The notes under the pieces: generated by a model
The model's input: only the letters and a program-made list of their open reading frames with translations
The model's database searches: none
What the model was told of the DNA's origin: nothing
Origin: CALLPQ01 sp038531745
Lineage (GTDB): Bacteria > Pseudomonadota > Alphaproteobacteria > Caulobacterales > Parvularculaceae
Assembly: GCA_038531745.1 (NCBI GenBank)
Contig: JBCBBJ010000001.1
Location: 261,708 to 325,707, forward strand
Direction: 5' to 3'
Length of the DNA stretch: 64,000 bases
Translations under genes and position numbers: made by a program
Shown here: in pieces, positions 1 to 9,399 of the stretch
Numbering within the stretch: the stretch's first letter is position 1
How the letters are laid out: each line of letters opens with the position of its first letter

Positions 1-1
1 T

Positions 2-1174
2 GATGGCGAAACCTTAAACCCTGCTTTTGCTGACCGGCCAGTGACAATTTTTGCGGTGATGTCAGCCCTTGCCAATCAGTATGGGGCAATCAATCTGGGC
101 CAGGGCTTCCCCGACGAGGACGGGCCAGAACCGCTGCTGCAGCATGCGGCGAACGCCATCCTGATCGGTAATAATCAGTATGCCCCTGTTCAAGGGATAG
201 AGCCGTTAAGGCGCGCCGTGGCGAATGCCAATAAGCGGTTTTATGGGTTGGAAATTGACCCGGTCGACGGCGTTCTTGTGACGTCAGGCGCGTCCGAGGC
301 GCTGGCCGCTTCGTTTTTAGCGCTCCTCAAGCCTGGTGATGAGGCCATACTTTTTGCGCCCTATTATGATAGCTACGCACCGATGATCGAGGCGGCAGGC
401 GCGCAGCCAATTGTGATTGATCTGCAGCCCCCGCACTGGAAAATCGAAGCGGATGCTTTGCACGCAGCGCTTTCACCAAGAACCCGCGTGATCGCCATCA
501 ATAGCCCGCACAATCCGTTGGGCCGGGTGATGAGTGAGGCGGAATTATCCTTAATCGCCACTGCGGCGCGTGACCATAATATTACCGTTGTTTGTGATGA
601 AGTCTATGAGCATCTGGTTTTTGACGGTGTGCGCCATCAACCCCTGATGACATTCGATGATATGGAAGCGCGCTGTGTACGGATCGGTTCGGCGGGCAAG
701 ACGTTTTCGCTCACCGGGTGGCGCGTGGGTTATGTGTCGGGTGCGCCGCCCTTGATCAAGGCCATCATGAAAGCCCGGCAATTTATGGGGTATACGACAC
801 CGGCCCATTTGCAATCTGCCATTGCCGAGGGTCTAGGGTATGATGATAACTATTATCAGGGCCTGTCGCGAATGATGGCGCACAAACGTGATCTGATGGC
901 GGCGGGGTTGTCGAAGCTTGGGTTTTCGTTGCTGCCCTGCGCGGGGAGCTATTTTATCACCGCCGACATCCGCGGGCTAACGCACCTTGATGATCATGCC
1001 TTTTGCACACAGCTGACCCGCGAAGCAAAAGTTACCGCCGTGCCTTTGTCTGCCTTTTATCATCATCGGTTAAGCCACGCACCAACCCATTTTATTCGGT
1101 TTTGCTTTTGCAAAAAAGAAGACGTTCTGCGTGAGGCATTGAGCCGGCTGACGCGCTATTTTTCCACATCGTAA
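2..1174 (+). CDS. PLP-dependent class I/II aminotransferase (5' end outside window)
   Basis: Fold-type I PLP aminotransferase that would transfer an amino group between an amino acid and a 2-oxo acid in the cytoplasm. The reading frame is open from base 2, and residues encoded before the GTG at 41 (LNPAFADRPVTIF) look like normal family N-terminus, so the true start lies left of the window. Visible motifs are the NSPHNPLGRV loop, CDEVYEHLVF (PLP-ring Asp) and SAGKTFSLTGWRVGY with the Schiff-base Lys at about 698-700. The C-terminal FIRFCFCKKED carries the substrate-carboxylate Arg. The subfamily resembles methionine/kynurenine aminotransferases (YbdL-like), but substrate cannot be read from sequence. 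It ends 12 bp before the next gene and is probably cotranscribed with it. Confidence 0.9.
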   Translation, partial: DGETLNPAFADRPVTIFAVMSALANQYGAINLGQGFPDEDGPEPLLQHAANAILIGNNQYAPVQGIEPLRRAVANANKRFYGLEIDPVDGVLVTSGASEALAASFLALLKPGDEAILFAPYYDSYAPMIEAAGAQPIVIDLQPPHWKIEADALHAALSPRTRVIAINSPHNPLGRVMSEAELSLIATAARDHNITVVCDEVYEHLVFDGVRHQPLMTFDDMEARCVRIGSAGKTFSLTGWRVGYVSGAPPLIKAIMKARQFMGYTTPAHLQSAIAEGLGYDDNYYQGLSRMMAHKRDLMAAGLSKLGFSLLPCAGSYFITADIRGLTHLDDHAFCTQLTREAKVTAVPLSAFYHHRLSHAPTHFIRFCFCKKEDVLREALSRLTRYFSTS

Positions 1175-1186
1175 GGGAGCTAACCC

Positions 1187-3043
1187 ATGGTGTTTCGTGC
1201 CCACCGTAAAAATCAACGCGAATGGTGGGGCCGTGTGGCAATTGCCCTCGCTAGCGCCGGCGTTGCCAGTACAATGCCAGTCGCCGCGCAGGTCAGCAGT
1301 TCTCAAGAAAGCCTTAGGGCGGCAGATCAAGCGTTGGTCAAGCTCGTGGATGGAGGAATTGCAGGGCCCGTTGCCGGTGTCTCCATAGTCGTGAGCGTTG
1401 ACGGACAAACGATCTATACCGGGCAAGCCGGGTGCGCGGAAATCGCCAATACCAAAACCGGGCGCTGTAAACGCAGAATGACTGCCAATACAAAGGTACG
1501 GGTTGCGTCGATCTCTAAAATGGCGCTGGCCATGGGGGTGCATGCGCTTGTCGATGCTGGCAAACTTGATCTTTCCACGGATGTTTCGGATTATCTTGGT
1601 TGGTCCTTGCGAAACCCGGCCTATGCTGACCAACCAATCACAACCGGGCAGCTGTTAAGCCATGTGGGGACAATCCGTGATCCCGCGCAATATTGGGTGT
1701 TGGCGCCCGGCACGATTGAAGACTTATTTGCCGATGACGCCGCCGCCCCATTTGCGCAAGCGGGCAGTGGTGACCGCGCGCCGGGAACCTATTTTACCTA
1801 CGCCAATTTGAATAGTGGACTACTGGCGACCGTGATGGAGGGGGCGACGGGCACGCGGTTTGACCAATTGATGGAGGAGACTGTCTTCGCGCCGTTAGGT
1901 CTTGATGTGGGCTATAACTGGTTTGGCGTTTCGCGCGGCGCAACCCGGCGCGGCGGTGTTTTGTACCGCTGGATTGACGATCAGTGGCAAGTTCAAAAGG
2001 ACAGCAATCGTGATCGCCAACGGCTGGGCGCTAACCTCCTGTCGCGGGACAGGGTGAGGCCAGCACGCTATCTCAAAACCTATGAGCCAGGCACCAATGG
2101 CAGCATCTTTTCACCGCAAGGGGGCCTAAGAGCCAGTGCGCGGGACTTATCTATTCTGGTCAGGGCTATGCGTCGCTACGCGCCCATGCAAGCACCCACC
2201 TGGCAGCTCAATGCGACACAAACAAATGGTCAGAGTGAGGAGAATTACTTTACGGGCTATGGGCTTGGCACACAGACCGTCACGGGCACGCCGACATTTT
2301 ATCCTGATACGGTATTTACCGGCCATCCGGGTGAAGCTTATGGCCTTTATAGCGGGGCATGGGATGTGAAAACGACAAGTGATGGTTCGGAATCCAAGGC
2401 GACGATAGCCTTTGTCATTACCGGGACTGTTCCGGACGTGGCGCCCAGTGACCATCCGAGTTTTAACGCCGCTGAGGCCCATGTCATGAAGGCTGCCATG
2501 GCGCTTATTGCCGCGAAAAAACGCGAAGGTCAGCAACACCATGCTGGCGATGACGAACCGCGCCCTTATGACCCGTCGCGCAATGCCATGGCCGACATTG
2601 ATGCAACGCTTGCCCTTGCGCGTGAAGAAGGACGCAAGACGCTGATTGTGCTGGGGGCAAACTGGTGCCATGACAGCCGGGGTCTGGCCGCAAAATTTGA
2701 GAAACCACGATTCAAAACCTTACTCGATGAGCATTATGCGCTTGTCTATGTTGATGTGGGCAAGCGTGATCGTAATCTTGATGTTCCAAAGCGCTTTGAT
2801 GTGCACGGCGTTGTCGGCACGCCTAATGTTCTGATCCTTGATCAGAACGAAACCCTGTTAAATCGATCCACGGTGTCAAAATGGCGGCGAGCAGACTCAA
2901 TTCCTGATGATGAGGCGTATGCGTACTTCCAGGCTTTCGCTGCGGGTGAGCGTTGGGAGGAACCGTGGCAACGCCCCGATAAAGGGTCCGTAGATGACCC
3001 ATCGGTTGCACCGTCTGAAGTTACGCCTGAAGAAAAAGGGTGA
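1187..3043 (+). CDS. Exported serine beta-lactamase-like hydrolase fused to a monothiol thioredoxin-like domain
   Basis: 618 residues. An N-terminal signal-like stretch (about 15-35, ending VAAQ) is followed by a class C beta-lactamase/S12-type domain (about 40-440). This has the SISK nucleophile/Lys motif at 108-111, YAN at 205-207 and a downstream HPG triad that could replace KTG/HTG. After a linker, residues about 470-580 form a thioredoxin-like domain of the type GANWCHDSRGLA, with WCHDS at 493-497. Only the first Cys of a CXXC is present, so disulfide reduction by the dithiol mechanism is not expected. The family suggests periplasmic esterase/peptidase-like activity, but substrate is unknown. 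The SD GGGAGC precedes ATG 1187. The stop overlaps the nitrilase start, implying translational coupling. Confidence 0.85.
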   Translation: MVFRAHRKNQREWWGRVAIALASAGVASTMPVAAQVSSSQESLRAADQALVKLVDGGIAGPVAGVSIVVSVDGQTIYTGQAGCAEIANTKTGRCKRRMTANTKVRVASISKMALAMGVHALVDAGKLDLSTDVSDYLGWSLRNPAYADQPITTGQLLSHVGTIRDPAQYWVLAPGTIEDLFADDAAAPFAQAGSGDRAPGTYFTYANLNSGLLATVMEGATGTRFDQLMEETVFAPLGLDVGYNWFGVSRGATRRGGVLYRWIDDQWQVQKDSNRDRQRLGANLLSRDRVRPARYLKTYEPGTNGSIFSPQGGLRASARDLSILVRAMRRYAPMQAPTWQLNATQTNGQSEENYFTGYGLGTQTVTGTPTFYPDTVFTGHPGEAYGLYSGAWDVKTTSDGSESKATIAFVITGTVPDVAPSDHPSFNAAEAHVMKAAMALIAAKKREGQQHHAGDDEPRPYDPSRNAMADIDATLALAREEGRKTLIVLGANWCHDSRGLAAKFEKPRFKTLLDEHYALVYVDVGKRDRNLDVPKRFDVHGVVGTPNVLILDQNETLLNRSTVSKWRRADSIPDDEAYAYFQAFAAGERWEEPWQRPDKGSVDDPSVAPSEVTPEEKG

Positions 3044-3978
3044 TAAGCGCGATCACACAGGTTTGCGCCGTTCAGGCGGGCAGCGTTCTGTTTGACACGG
3101 CACGCACCCTCGAGAAATTTAGCGACCTTTTGAGTGATGCGGTTGCCAATTTTTCGTCAGGGGGCCCGCGTTTATGTGTTTTTCCAGAAGCTTTTATCGG
3201 GGGCTACCCCAAGGGTAATCACTTTGGCGCGCCCATCGGTTCGCGCAGTGATGAGGGCCGGGCGCTATTCCAACGCTATTTTCAAAGCGCCATTGCGGTA
3301 CCGGGCCCAGAGACCGCGCGGATGGCAAAGCTCGCCAAGGGTGCAAACTGTGATCTTATTGTTGGCGTTATTGAACGCGATGCCAGTACTTTGTATTGCA
3401 CAGCTTTGTGTTTTTCCGCATCCGGACAATTGCTTGGGAAGCGTCGAAAGCTCATGCCAACCGCGGCGGAGCGTGTCATCTGGGGCGCAGGTGATGGCTC
3501 AACGCTGGATGCATTCGACACGCAATCGGGAAAGCTAAGCGCCGTTATCTGCTGGGAAAATTACATGCCGATGCTGCGCCTGTCGCAATATGCACAAGGC
3601 ACGCAAATCTACTGCGCACCCACCGTTGATGATCGTCCGCAGTGGACGTCAACAATGACCATGATTGCGTTGGAAGGCCGGTGCTTTGTCGTGGGTGCGT
3701 CACAGTTTTTGACCCGGGCGGATGTACCGGATGGATTTGAAACCATCCAAGGGGAGGGAGCGGACACGGTTCTGATCAATGGCGGCAGTGTGATCGTTTC
3801 GCCTCTGGGCGACGTGTTGGCTGGTCCCGTTTTTGGCCGCGAGGCGATGATCTGTGCAGACGTGGATTTATCAATGTTGGCGGCGGCGCGCATGGATTTT
3901 GACGTTGTTGGCCATTATGCGCGGCCTGATATCTTCTCGTTAACAATCGATAGAGAGGCCAAGCGGCCGGTCCGCTGA
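3040..3978 (+). CDS. Nitrilase-type carbon-nitrogen hydrolase
   Basis: 312 residues of the nitrilase superfamily, which hydrolyses nitriles or amides through a Glu-Lys-Cys triad. The triad is visible: Glu50 in CVFPEAFIGGYPKG, Lys137 in GKRRKLMPT and Cys171 in AVICWENYMP. The CWENYMP form is typical of branch 1 (true nitrilases) rather than amidases, so organic nitriles are the most likely substrate class; the specific one is inferred only. The start is GTG 3040, which overlaps the preceding stop as GTGA, consistent with coupling to the beta-lactamase/thioredoxin gene. The protein has no signal peptide and should be cytoplasmic. The 157 bp after it (3979-4135) hold no gene. Confidence 0.88.
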   Translation: MISAITQVCAVQAGSVLFDTARTLEKFSDLLSDAVANFSSGGPRLCVFPEAFIGGYPKGNHFGAPIGSRSDEGRALFQRYFQSAIAVPGPETARMAKLAKGANCDLIVGVIERDASTLYCTALCFSASGQLLGKRRKLMPTAAERVIWGAGDGSTLDAFDTQSGKLSAVICWENYMPMLRLSQYAQGTQIYCAPTVDDRPQWTSTMTMIALEGRCFVVGASQFLTRADVPDGFETIQGEGADTVLINGGSVIVSPLGDVLAGPVFGREAMICADVDLSMLAAARMDFDVVGHYARPDIFSLTIDREAKRPVR

Positions 3979-4135
3979 AGATCTCGGCTTTACGGCTCAT
4001 CTGAGGCCGTATGGCAAAACCTCGCTTTCTTTCCAAATATCTCGAGAAAGTGACTCGTTGGAGCGACGGAGTTTTTTGCCAGATCGTCCGTGTTGGTAGG
4101 CCATCTGTCTCGAACCCCGGCGTTCAATGTTTCCG

Positions 4136-4948
4136 TTATTCCTGTGCTTTCGCCTCAACCCACCATTCCTCCATGGTTTCGAGACTTGGCGCGTCTTCGG
4201 CGGCGTTGTGCCGGGTTTCCACATAACGAAAGCGCCGGGAGAATTTCTCATTTGCCCGTCTTAACGCGTGTTCGGGGTCAATCTTCAAATGCCGGGAAAG
4301 GTTGGCCAAGACGAAGAGAAGGTCGCCGAATTCATCCTCAATCTGGTCAGCATCGCGGGATGCCATCGCGTCGGTCAGTTCTTCTGTCTCCTCACGGAGT
4401 TTATTCAAAACATCTGCTGGCGTTGGCCAGTCAAAACCGATATTGGCGGCGCGTTTTTGCAGTTTTACCGCGCGGGTGAGCGCCGGCAGACCAAAGGGCA
4501 CATCATCGAGCAAGCTGGTGCGGCCCTTGGCGGCGCGCTCCCGGGCTTTGATGTCTTCCCAGGCGGCACCCTGTTCGGCCTGATTGCGGGGGTCGGCGTC
4601 TCCAAACACATGGGGATGACGGCGGATCATCTTTGTGGTGACGGTTTCCACAACATCATCAAAAGAAAAAGCTTGCTCCTCGCTTGCCATTTGCGCGTGG
4701 AAGACGGTTTGAAACAAAAGATCGCCCAACTCTTCCTTAAGATCATTGAGGTCATTGCGCGCAATGGCGTCGGCAACCTCGTAGGCTTCCTCAATGGTGA
4801 AGGGCGCGATCGTATCGAACGTCTGCTCCACATCCCAGGGGCAGCCATCGGGCGCGCGCAGCTGGGCCATGACACTTAACAGTGTACGGATGTCTCGCGG
4901 GTTAGCATCTTGTGGTCTGTCAGTGGATGTCTTTGTTTCGTCGCTCAT
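4136..4948 (-). CDS. mazG: Nucleoside triphosphate pyrophosphohydrolase MazG
   Basis: 270 residues from ATG 4948, chosen because AGAAGG sits just upstream; a longer open frame to 4996 would run into proA. MazG hydrolyses (d)NTPs to NMP and pyrophosphate as a house-cleaning enzyme. Two MazG domains are visible. The first (about 20-140) has the metal-binding EEAYEVADAI and LKEELGDLLFQ signatures and the start motif LRAPDGCPWD. The second (about 165-255) has EETEELTDA and EDEFGDLLFVLANL. Length and layout match the double-domain E. coli-type enzyme. It lies 22 bp downstream of proA on the same strand, so proB-proA-mazG probably form one transcript. Confidence 0.95.
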   Translation of the reverse strand: MSDETKTSTDRPQDANPRDIRTLLSVMAQLRAPDGCPWDVEQTFDTIAPFTIEEAYEVADAIARNDLNDLKEELGDLLFQTVFHAQMASEEQAFSFDDVVETVTTKMIRRHPHVFGDADPRNQAEQGAAWEDIKARERAAKGRTSLLDDVPFGLPALTRAVKLQKRAANIGFDWPTPADVLNKLREETEELTDAMASRDADQIEDEFGDLLFVLANLSRHLKIDPEHALRRANEKFSRRFRYVETRHNAAEDAPSLETMEEWWVEAKAQE

Positions 4949-4970
4949 GGTGATACCTTCTGGCCGTGCT

Positions 4971-6254
4971 TCAGGCCCGGGTTTGCCCCGTGCCACGCAC
5001 CTGATATTTATACGTCGTCAGGCCCTCAACAGCCACTGGGCCGCGAGCGTGAAGCCGCCCGGTGGCGATACCGATCTCTGCACCAAAACCGAACTCGCCG
5101 CCATCGGCAAACTGTGTTGACGCGTTATGGAGAACAATGGCGCTATCAACATGGCCGAGAAATATCTGCGCTGCTTCGGGGTCATCGGTGATAATGCCAT
5201 CCGTATGGCCAGACCCGTGACGGGCGATATGATCCAGCGCTCCATCAAGATCATCAACAACACCAATGGTGATGATGGCGTCGAGATATTCCGTATCCCA
5301 ATCGGCGTCATTGGCCGGTTTCAGGTCTGGATTGAAGGCGCGGCATGCGGCGTCGGCGCGAATCTCGCACCTGCCAGCCTCAAGCCCGGCGAGGATACCG
5401 GGCAAGCAGGTGGTCAGCGCCGCGCGGTGAATCAAAACTGTCTCCACCGCGCCGCAGATACCCGGGCGACGCAGCTTTGCGTTCACAACAATATCGCGCG
5501 CCATGGCGGCGTCGGCGGCTTTATCCACATACAAATGATTGATACCGTCAAGATGGCTCAGCACCGGCACACGAGCCTCCCGCTCAACCCGGGCGACGAG
5601 AGATTTGCCACCGCGCGGCACGATAAGATCAACTGTACCGTCGAGACCGCTGAGAAGCGCACCGACGGCAGCGCGGTCGGTTGTGGGCACATATTGAATG
5701 GCGCCTTCGGGGAGGTCAGCAGCCCGCAGACCCGTGATAAGACAATCGTGTAGGGCGCGGGATGAATAAAAGCTCTCCGAACCCCCGCGCAGGATCGCGG
5801 CATTGCCCGCTTTCAGGCATAGAGCGCCTGCATCGGCGGTCACATTGGGACGGCTTTCGTAGATGATCCCGATGACACCGATGGGCACGCGCACGCGGTC
5901 GATCCTTAGGCCATTTTCTGGTCGGTGTGTACTGATGATTTCGCCAAGGCCGTCCTCAAGCTGTGCAATCTGATCCAGCCCAGCGGCGACCGCTTCAACA
6001 CGGTCTGGGGTCAGGAGGAGCCGGTCGAGGAGGGGGCCGCTAAGCCCTTTTCTTTCCGCCTGCGCCATATCTTTTTCATTGGCCGCAAGGATGGTGCTCG
6101 CCCTGTCGCGGATGGCCATCGCCATCGCCGTAATCGCCTCAGCGCGTTTATCGGTGGTCACACTACGCAATTGGCGAGCGGCCGACCGGGCCCGTGCGCC
6201 CATGGCCTGCATCGCCTTATCAAGCGTTGTTGTCGGGGCCGGTATTGCCGTCAT
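4971..6254 (-). CDS. proA: Glutamate-5-semialdehyde dehydrogenase (gamma-glutamyl phosphate reductase)
   Basis: Second step of proline synthesis: NADPH-dependent reduction of gamma-glutamyl phosphate to glutamate semialdehyde. About 427 residues of aldehyde-dehydrogenase fold. Recognisable segments are RVPIGVIGIIYESRPNVTADAGALCLKAGNAAILRGG in the nucleotide-binding half and the Cys-containing RRPGICGAVETVLIH around the catalytic thiol, with C-terminal FGFGAEIGIATGRLHARGP. ATG 6254 is preferred because a GGAG lies just upstream. A TTG at 6275 overlapping the proB stop is an alternative. It is adjacent to proB, whose product feeds it. Confidence 0.96.
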   Translation of the reverse strand: MTAIPAPTTTLDKAMQAMGARARSAARQLRSVTTDKRAEAITAMAMAIRDRASTILAANEKDMAQAERKGLSGPLLDRLLLTPDRVEAVAAGLDQIAQLEDGLGEIISTHRPENGLRIDRVRVPIGVIGIIYESRPNVTADAGALCLKAGNAAILRGGSESFYSSRALHDCLITGLRAADLPEGAIQYVPTTDRAAVGALLSGLDGTVDLIVPRGGKSLVARVEREARVPVLSHLDGINHLYVDKAADAAMARDIVVNAKLRRPGICGAVETVLIHRAALTTCLPGILAGLEAGRCEIRADAACRAFNPDLKPANDADWDTEYLDAIITIGVVDDLDGALDHIARHGSGHTDGIITDDPEAAQIFLGHVDSAIVLHNASTQFADGGEFGFGAEIGIATGRLHARGPVAVEGLTTYKYQVRGTGQTRA

Positions 6255-6271
6255 GATGGTCTCCAGCGTGG

Positions 6272-7465
6272 TCAAGGCCCGGCGAGCACAAGATCATTGC
6301 GGTGCACGACGACGCCCGTATGGGTCTCCCCCAGGATATCCATAATCTGCCCGGTCTGACAGCCCTTAATGCGTTGCAGGGTACCATGGTCAAAGGTGCA
6401 CAAGCCAAGCGCAATCTTCGATTGCTCCGGTGACAGAATATCCACGAGATCGCCGCGCCGGAAAGGTTTGTCACGGGTGTACGCCGCAACGCCGGTGATG
6501 CCGGCGGCCAACAGGCTGGAACCGTTTTCGATGGCGCGCACGGCACCCGCATCAACTTTGATGCTACCGGCGGCGGACTGACGCCCGGCAATCCATTGGC
6601 GCCGGGCCGTGCTCGCCTTGACGGTTGGAGCAAAAAGCGTCGCCCGGGCCGTGCCCCGCTGTAAATCCATCAAGGCATGATCACGGTTTCCGTCTGCAAC
6701 GATCACACTGATGCCCGCCCGGGTTGCGATTTGTGCTGCGTGGAGTTTGGTTGCCATGCCGCCACTGCCCACACCGGATTTAGTGTTAGCTGTCCCCGCT
6801 GCGCGTTGATGATCATCTGTTATATGGTCAACATACGGAATATGGTTTGCCGCGGGTATGGCGCGGGGGTCCCTATCATAGAGCCCGTCAATATCCGACA
6901 ATAGGATCAGGAGATCGGCGCGGGTCATCTGCGCGGTGTGGGCGGCAAGGCGGTCATTGTCACCGTAGCGGATTTCCGCCGTGGCGATGGTGTCATTTTC
7001 ATTGACCAGCGGGACCACCGGTAGGGAGAGCAAAGTCTCCAATGTTGCCGTGGCATTGAGATAGCGGCGCCGGTCTTCGGTATCCTCCAGCGTCAGCAGG
7101 ATTTGGGCAATGGTCAGGTCATGGGCGGCAAACGCCTGTTGCCAGGCCTGGACCAGCAGCGATTGCCCGACGGCGGCTGCCGCCTGTTTTTGGTCAAGGC
7201 GCAGAGTGCCGGTCAAACCTAAGGTGGACTTGCCAAGAGCGACGGCGCCGGAAGATACGAGAATAATATCCCGCCGGGAACCATCAGCCATCCGGAGCAG
7301 CGCAAGATCGCCCGCAAGCTCGGCAAGACGCGCGTGATCAGGCTTGCCATCGGCGTTGGAAACGAGGGCGGAACCCAGTTTGATGACAATACGGGCGGCG
7401 GCGCCAAGGCATGCGGCTGCGTGCGAAGCTGGTTGATCGGGCGGTTTGGCGGCGTCCATGGTCAT
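6272..7465 (-). CDS. proB: Glutamate 5-kinase with C-terminal PUA domain
   Basis: First, committed step of proline synthesis: ATP-dependent phosphorylation of glutamate; in the family this is the feedback-controlled enzyme. 397 residues. The amino-acid kinase domain (about 22-275) shows IVIKLGSALVSN, ILVSSGAVALG, PLVNENDTIATAEIRYGDNDRLAAHTA and GVGSGGMATKLHAAQIAT. A PUA domain (about 295-385) follows, as in E. coli-type ProB. ATG 7465 has no strong SD; ATG 7459 is an alternative. It leads the proB-proA-mazG gene set. In many alphaproteobacteria this locus continues into nadD, which is not the case here. Confidence 0.96.
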   Translation of the reverse strand: MTMDAAKPPDQPASHAAACLGAAARIVIKLGSALVSNADGKPDHARLAELAGDLALLRMADGSRRDIILVSSGAVALGKSTLGLTGTLRLDQKQAAAAVGQSLLVQAWQQAFAAHDLTIAQILLTLEDTEDRRRYLNATATLETLLSLPVVPLVNENDTIATAEIRYGDNDRLAAHTAQMTRADLLILLSDIDGLYDRDPRAIPAANHIPYVDHITDDHQRAAGTANTKSGVGSGGMATKLHAAQIATRAGISVIVADGNRDHALMDLQRGTARATLFAPTVKASTARRQWIAGRQSAAGSIKVDAGAVRAIENGSSLLAAGITGVAAYTRDKPFRRGDLVDILSPEQSKIALGLCTFDHGTLQRIKGCQTGQIMDILGETHTGVVVHRNDLVLAGP

Positions 7466-7530
7466 GACAGTGCTTTATATTAAGGGCTCATTTATGCGAG
7501 GCAGTTGTCAAATACCGCGTTTTGCGAGCC

Positions 7531-8175
7531 TTACCAATCGGGCGCATGATCGGTGCCAATGGTGCTGCAGGCTTTTAACGCGGCAACCGGTATATCGGCG
7601 CGGATTGAAACCTCCACAACGCGGTCCTTGCCGCGAATGAGGCCGCGTGTGCGGCGTTTGTTTCGGAAGGTCTCTGCGGACGCGCTAACCGGGGTGTAGA
7701 TCCAGTCGCCGCGTTTTGCCGGGTGCCGTGTGGCATTTCCTGTATTGATCGGCGCAATATCCATCGCGTGGAAAAACGTCTCGAACAAACGTTCCGCATC
7801 CAATGAAAATACGTGGTGCGCACCGCGATCCTTAAGGCTGTTTTGAAACGCCTTTCCTTCGCGCTGCGGCCACAAAAAGACGCGCTCATCCAGTTGTGCG
7901 GCCCAGGATCTGAGATCGTGATTATCAAGAAAGTCGCCGTCGCGCAGTGCACCCGCCCTTAGAGGCCGTTGGTGATTGAGGGTTGCTGTCATCATCTCGC
8001 CCGAAAGTTTGACCGGATTCTTGCGTAGCAAAAGATCGTCCGGGTTCCTTCCTGCGAGCCGCGCGAGCGATGCTGGCCGCAATAATCCCTGATGCTCAAT
8101 ACCCGGACGATTTTCCGCCAGTGTAATGTGCAGGAGATGCGTTCCCACCAGCGCCTTAAAGTCTTCCGCATTCAT
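7531..8175 (-). CDS. DUF7002-like protein
   Basis: 214 residues from ATG 8175, which is preceded by GAGG at good spacing. The protein resembles what I recall of the DUF7002 group: an N-terminal LLHITLAENRPGIEHQGLL, a central ERVFLWPQ segment, then VFSLDAERLFETFF and a C-terminal basic/aromatic stretch ending ...VVEVSIRADIP. The N-terminal 'H-x-T-x2-N-x3-I-x3-GLL' pattern recalls NAD-handling ADP-ribosyl transferase-like folds such as DUF4433/DarT. That resemblance is a weak inference and no catalytic role is claimed. No signal peptide or membrane segment is seen. It sits alone between proB and ilvE, with 66 bp separating it from proB. Confidence 0.6.
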   Translation of the reverse strand: MNAEDFKALVGTHLLHITLAENRPGIEHQGLLRPASLARLAGRNPDDLLLRKNPVKLSGEMMTATLNHQRPLRAGALRDGDFLDNHDLRSWAAQLDERVFLWPQREGKAFQNSLKDRGAHHVFSLDAERLFETFFHAMDIAPINTGNATRHPAKRGDWIYTPVSASAETFRNKRRTRGLIRGKDRVVEVSIRADIPVAALKACSTIGTDHAPDW

Positions 8176-8330
8176 GGTCACCTCGTCCCGTTTGCTGTGG
8201 GCTGCACACGACCATGTCCGACAGTCTCACCGCGCGGCAAGTCAATCCGATGGCAAGGCGCATACTATGCACTTGACCCCGGGATGGTCTTTCCCCGACA
8301 AGGACGCGGAAACGTTCGGGAGACAAAACC

Positions 8331-9254
8331 ATGCCGATCCAAGAAGCAAAACTTATCTGGCGTAATGGCGAGATGATCCCGTGGGCTGAGGCGACAACGC
8401 ACGTGCTGACCCACGGCTTGCATTACGGCACCGGTGTTTTTGAAGGCATGCGTGCCTATGAAACACCGCACAAGGGCGTATGTGTTTTCCGCAATCGCGA
8501 GCATATTGAGCGTCTCCATTACTCAGCAGGTGTGTATCATTTTCCGCTTGATTATTCCGTCGATACCCTGATGGCGGTTTGCCGGGATGTTGTGCGCGAA
8601 AATCAGTTGTCGTCGGCCTATATCCGGCCGCTTGCCTTTTTGGGGTATGGGGAGATGGGGCCCTCTTCAAGTGAGTGTCATACGGACCTGATCGTGGCGG
8701 CGTTCCCCTGGGGCGCCTATCTTGGCGAAGAGGGATTGAAAAACGGTATCGACGTGGCCGTTTCCAGCTGGCGGCGACTGGCCCCGGGTACTGTTCCCGC
8801 CGGCGTAAAGGCGGCGGGCAATTATCTATCGTCGCGCTTGATCTCCATGGAGGCAAAACGCCATGGCTATGCCGAGGGTCTGGGCCTCGCCCATGATGGG
8901 ACCTTGAGCGAAGGAGCGGGCGAGAATCTTTTTGTTGTCCATAAGGGCCGGATCGTAACCCCGCCGGCGGCTTCAGCTATTTTATCAGGCATTACCCGCG
9001 ATACGGTCACGGTTCTGGCCAGTGATTTGGGCATCGAAATTGTGGAGCAAGCCATGCCGCGCGAGATGCTGTATGCCGCCGATGAGATTTTCCTGACCGG
9101 CACCGCTGCGGAAATCACCCCCGTGCGCAGCGTTGACCAAATCCAGATCGGCACTGGTGATCGCCCGGTCACAACGGCGCTACAGGATGCTTTTTTCGGG
9201 CTCTTTACGGGTAAAACCAAAGACCGCTGGGGATGGCTTGATCCGGTCGCCTAA
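8331..9254 (+). CDS. ilvE: Branched-chain amino acid aminotransferase
   Basis: 307 residues, fold-type IV PLP enzyme that interconverts Leu/Ile/Val with their 2-oxo acids in the cytoplasm. Visible signatures are HGLHYGTGVFEGMRAY near the N-terminus and the Lys Schiff base in VKAAGNYLSSRLISMEAK (about 160). Downstream are EGAGENLFVV and FLTGTAAEITPV, the phosphate-binding segment of the family. The start ATG 8331 follows a GGGAGA SD. Length matches E. coli IlvE. It is divergent from the DUF7002-like gene. D-amino acid aminotransferase is the nearest alternative but the motifs favour IlvE. Confidence 0.95.
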   Translation: MPIQEAKLIWRNGEMIPWAEATTHVLTHGLHYGTGVFEGMRAYETPHKGVCVFRNREHIERLHYSAGVYHFPLDYSVDTLMAVCRDVVRENQLSSAYIRPLAFLGYGEMGPSSSECHTDLIVAAFPWGAYLGEEGLKNGIDVAVSSWRRLAPGTVPAGVKAAGNYLSSRLISMEAKRHGYAEGLGLAHDGTLSEGAGENLFVVHKGRIVTPPAASAILSGITRDTVTVLASDLGIEIVEQAMPREMLYAADEIFLTGTAAEITPVRSVDQIQIGTGDRPVTTALQDAFFGLFTGKTKDRWGWLDPVA

Positions 9255-9399
9255 CGACTTGCGGTGGTTGATTTAGCCCGGGAATTAGCCTCCTATGCAG
9301 TCAGTAGGCGAGTGATACAGGTGTTCCCAACCCAATCCTGCCCGGGAAGGTAAAGCCTAAAAAAGACAAATGTCGGCGTTAAGCTAAATGGAGAGATAA
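9255..9399. other. Non-coding spacer with self-complementary segments
   Basis: No open frame of note. CCCGGG occurs twice (about 9288 and 9350), and a short CCTA...TAGG inverted repeat lies between. This could form a folded leader for the DUF2853 gene, but no known RNA family is recognised. Confidence 0.25.
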
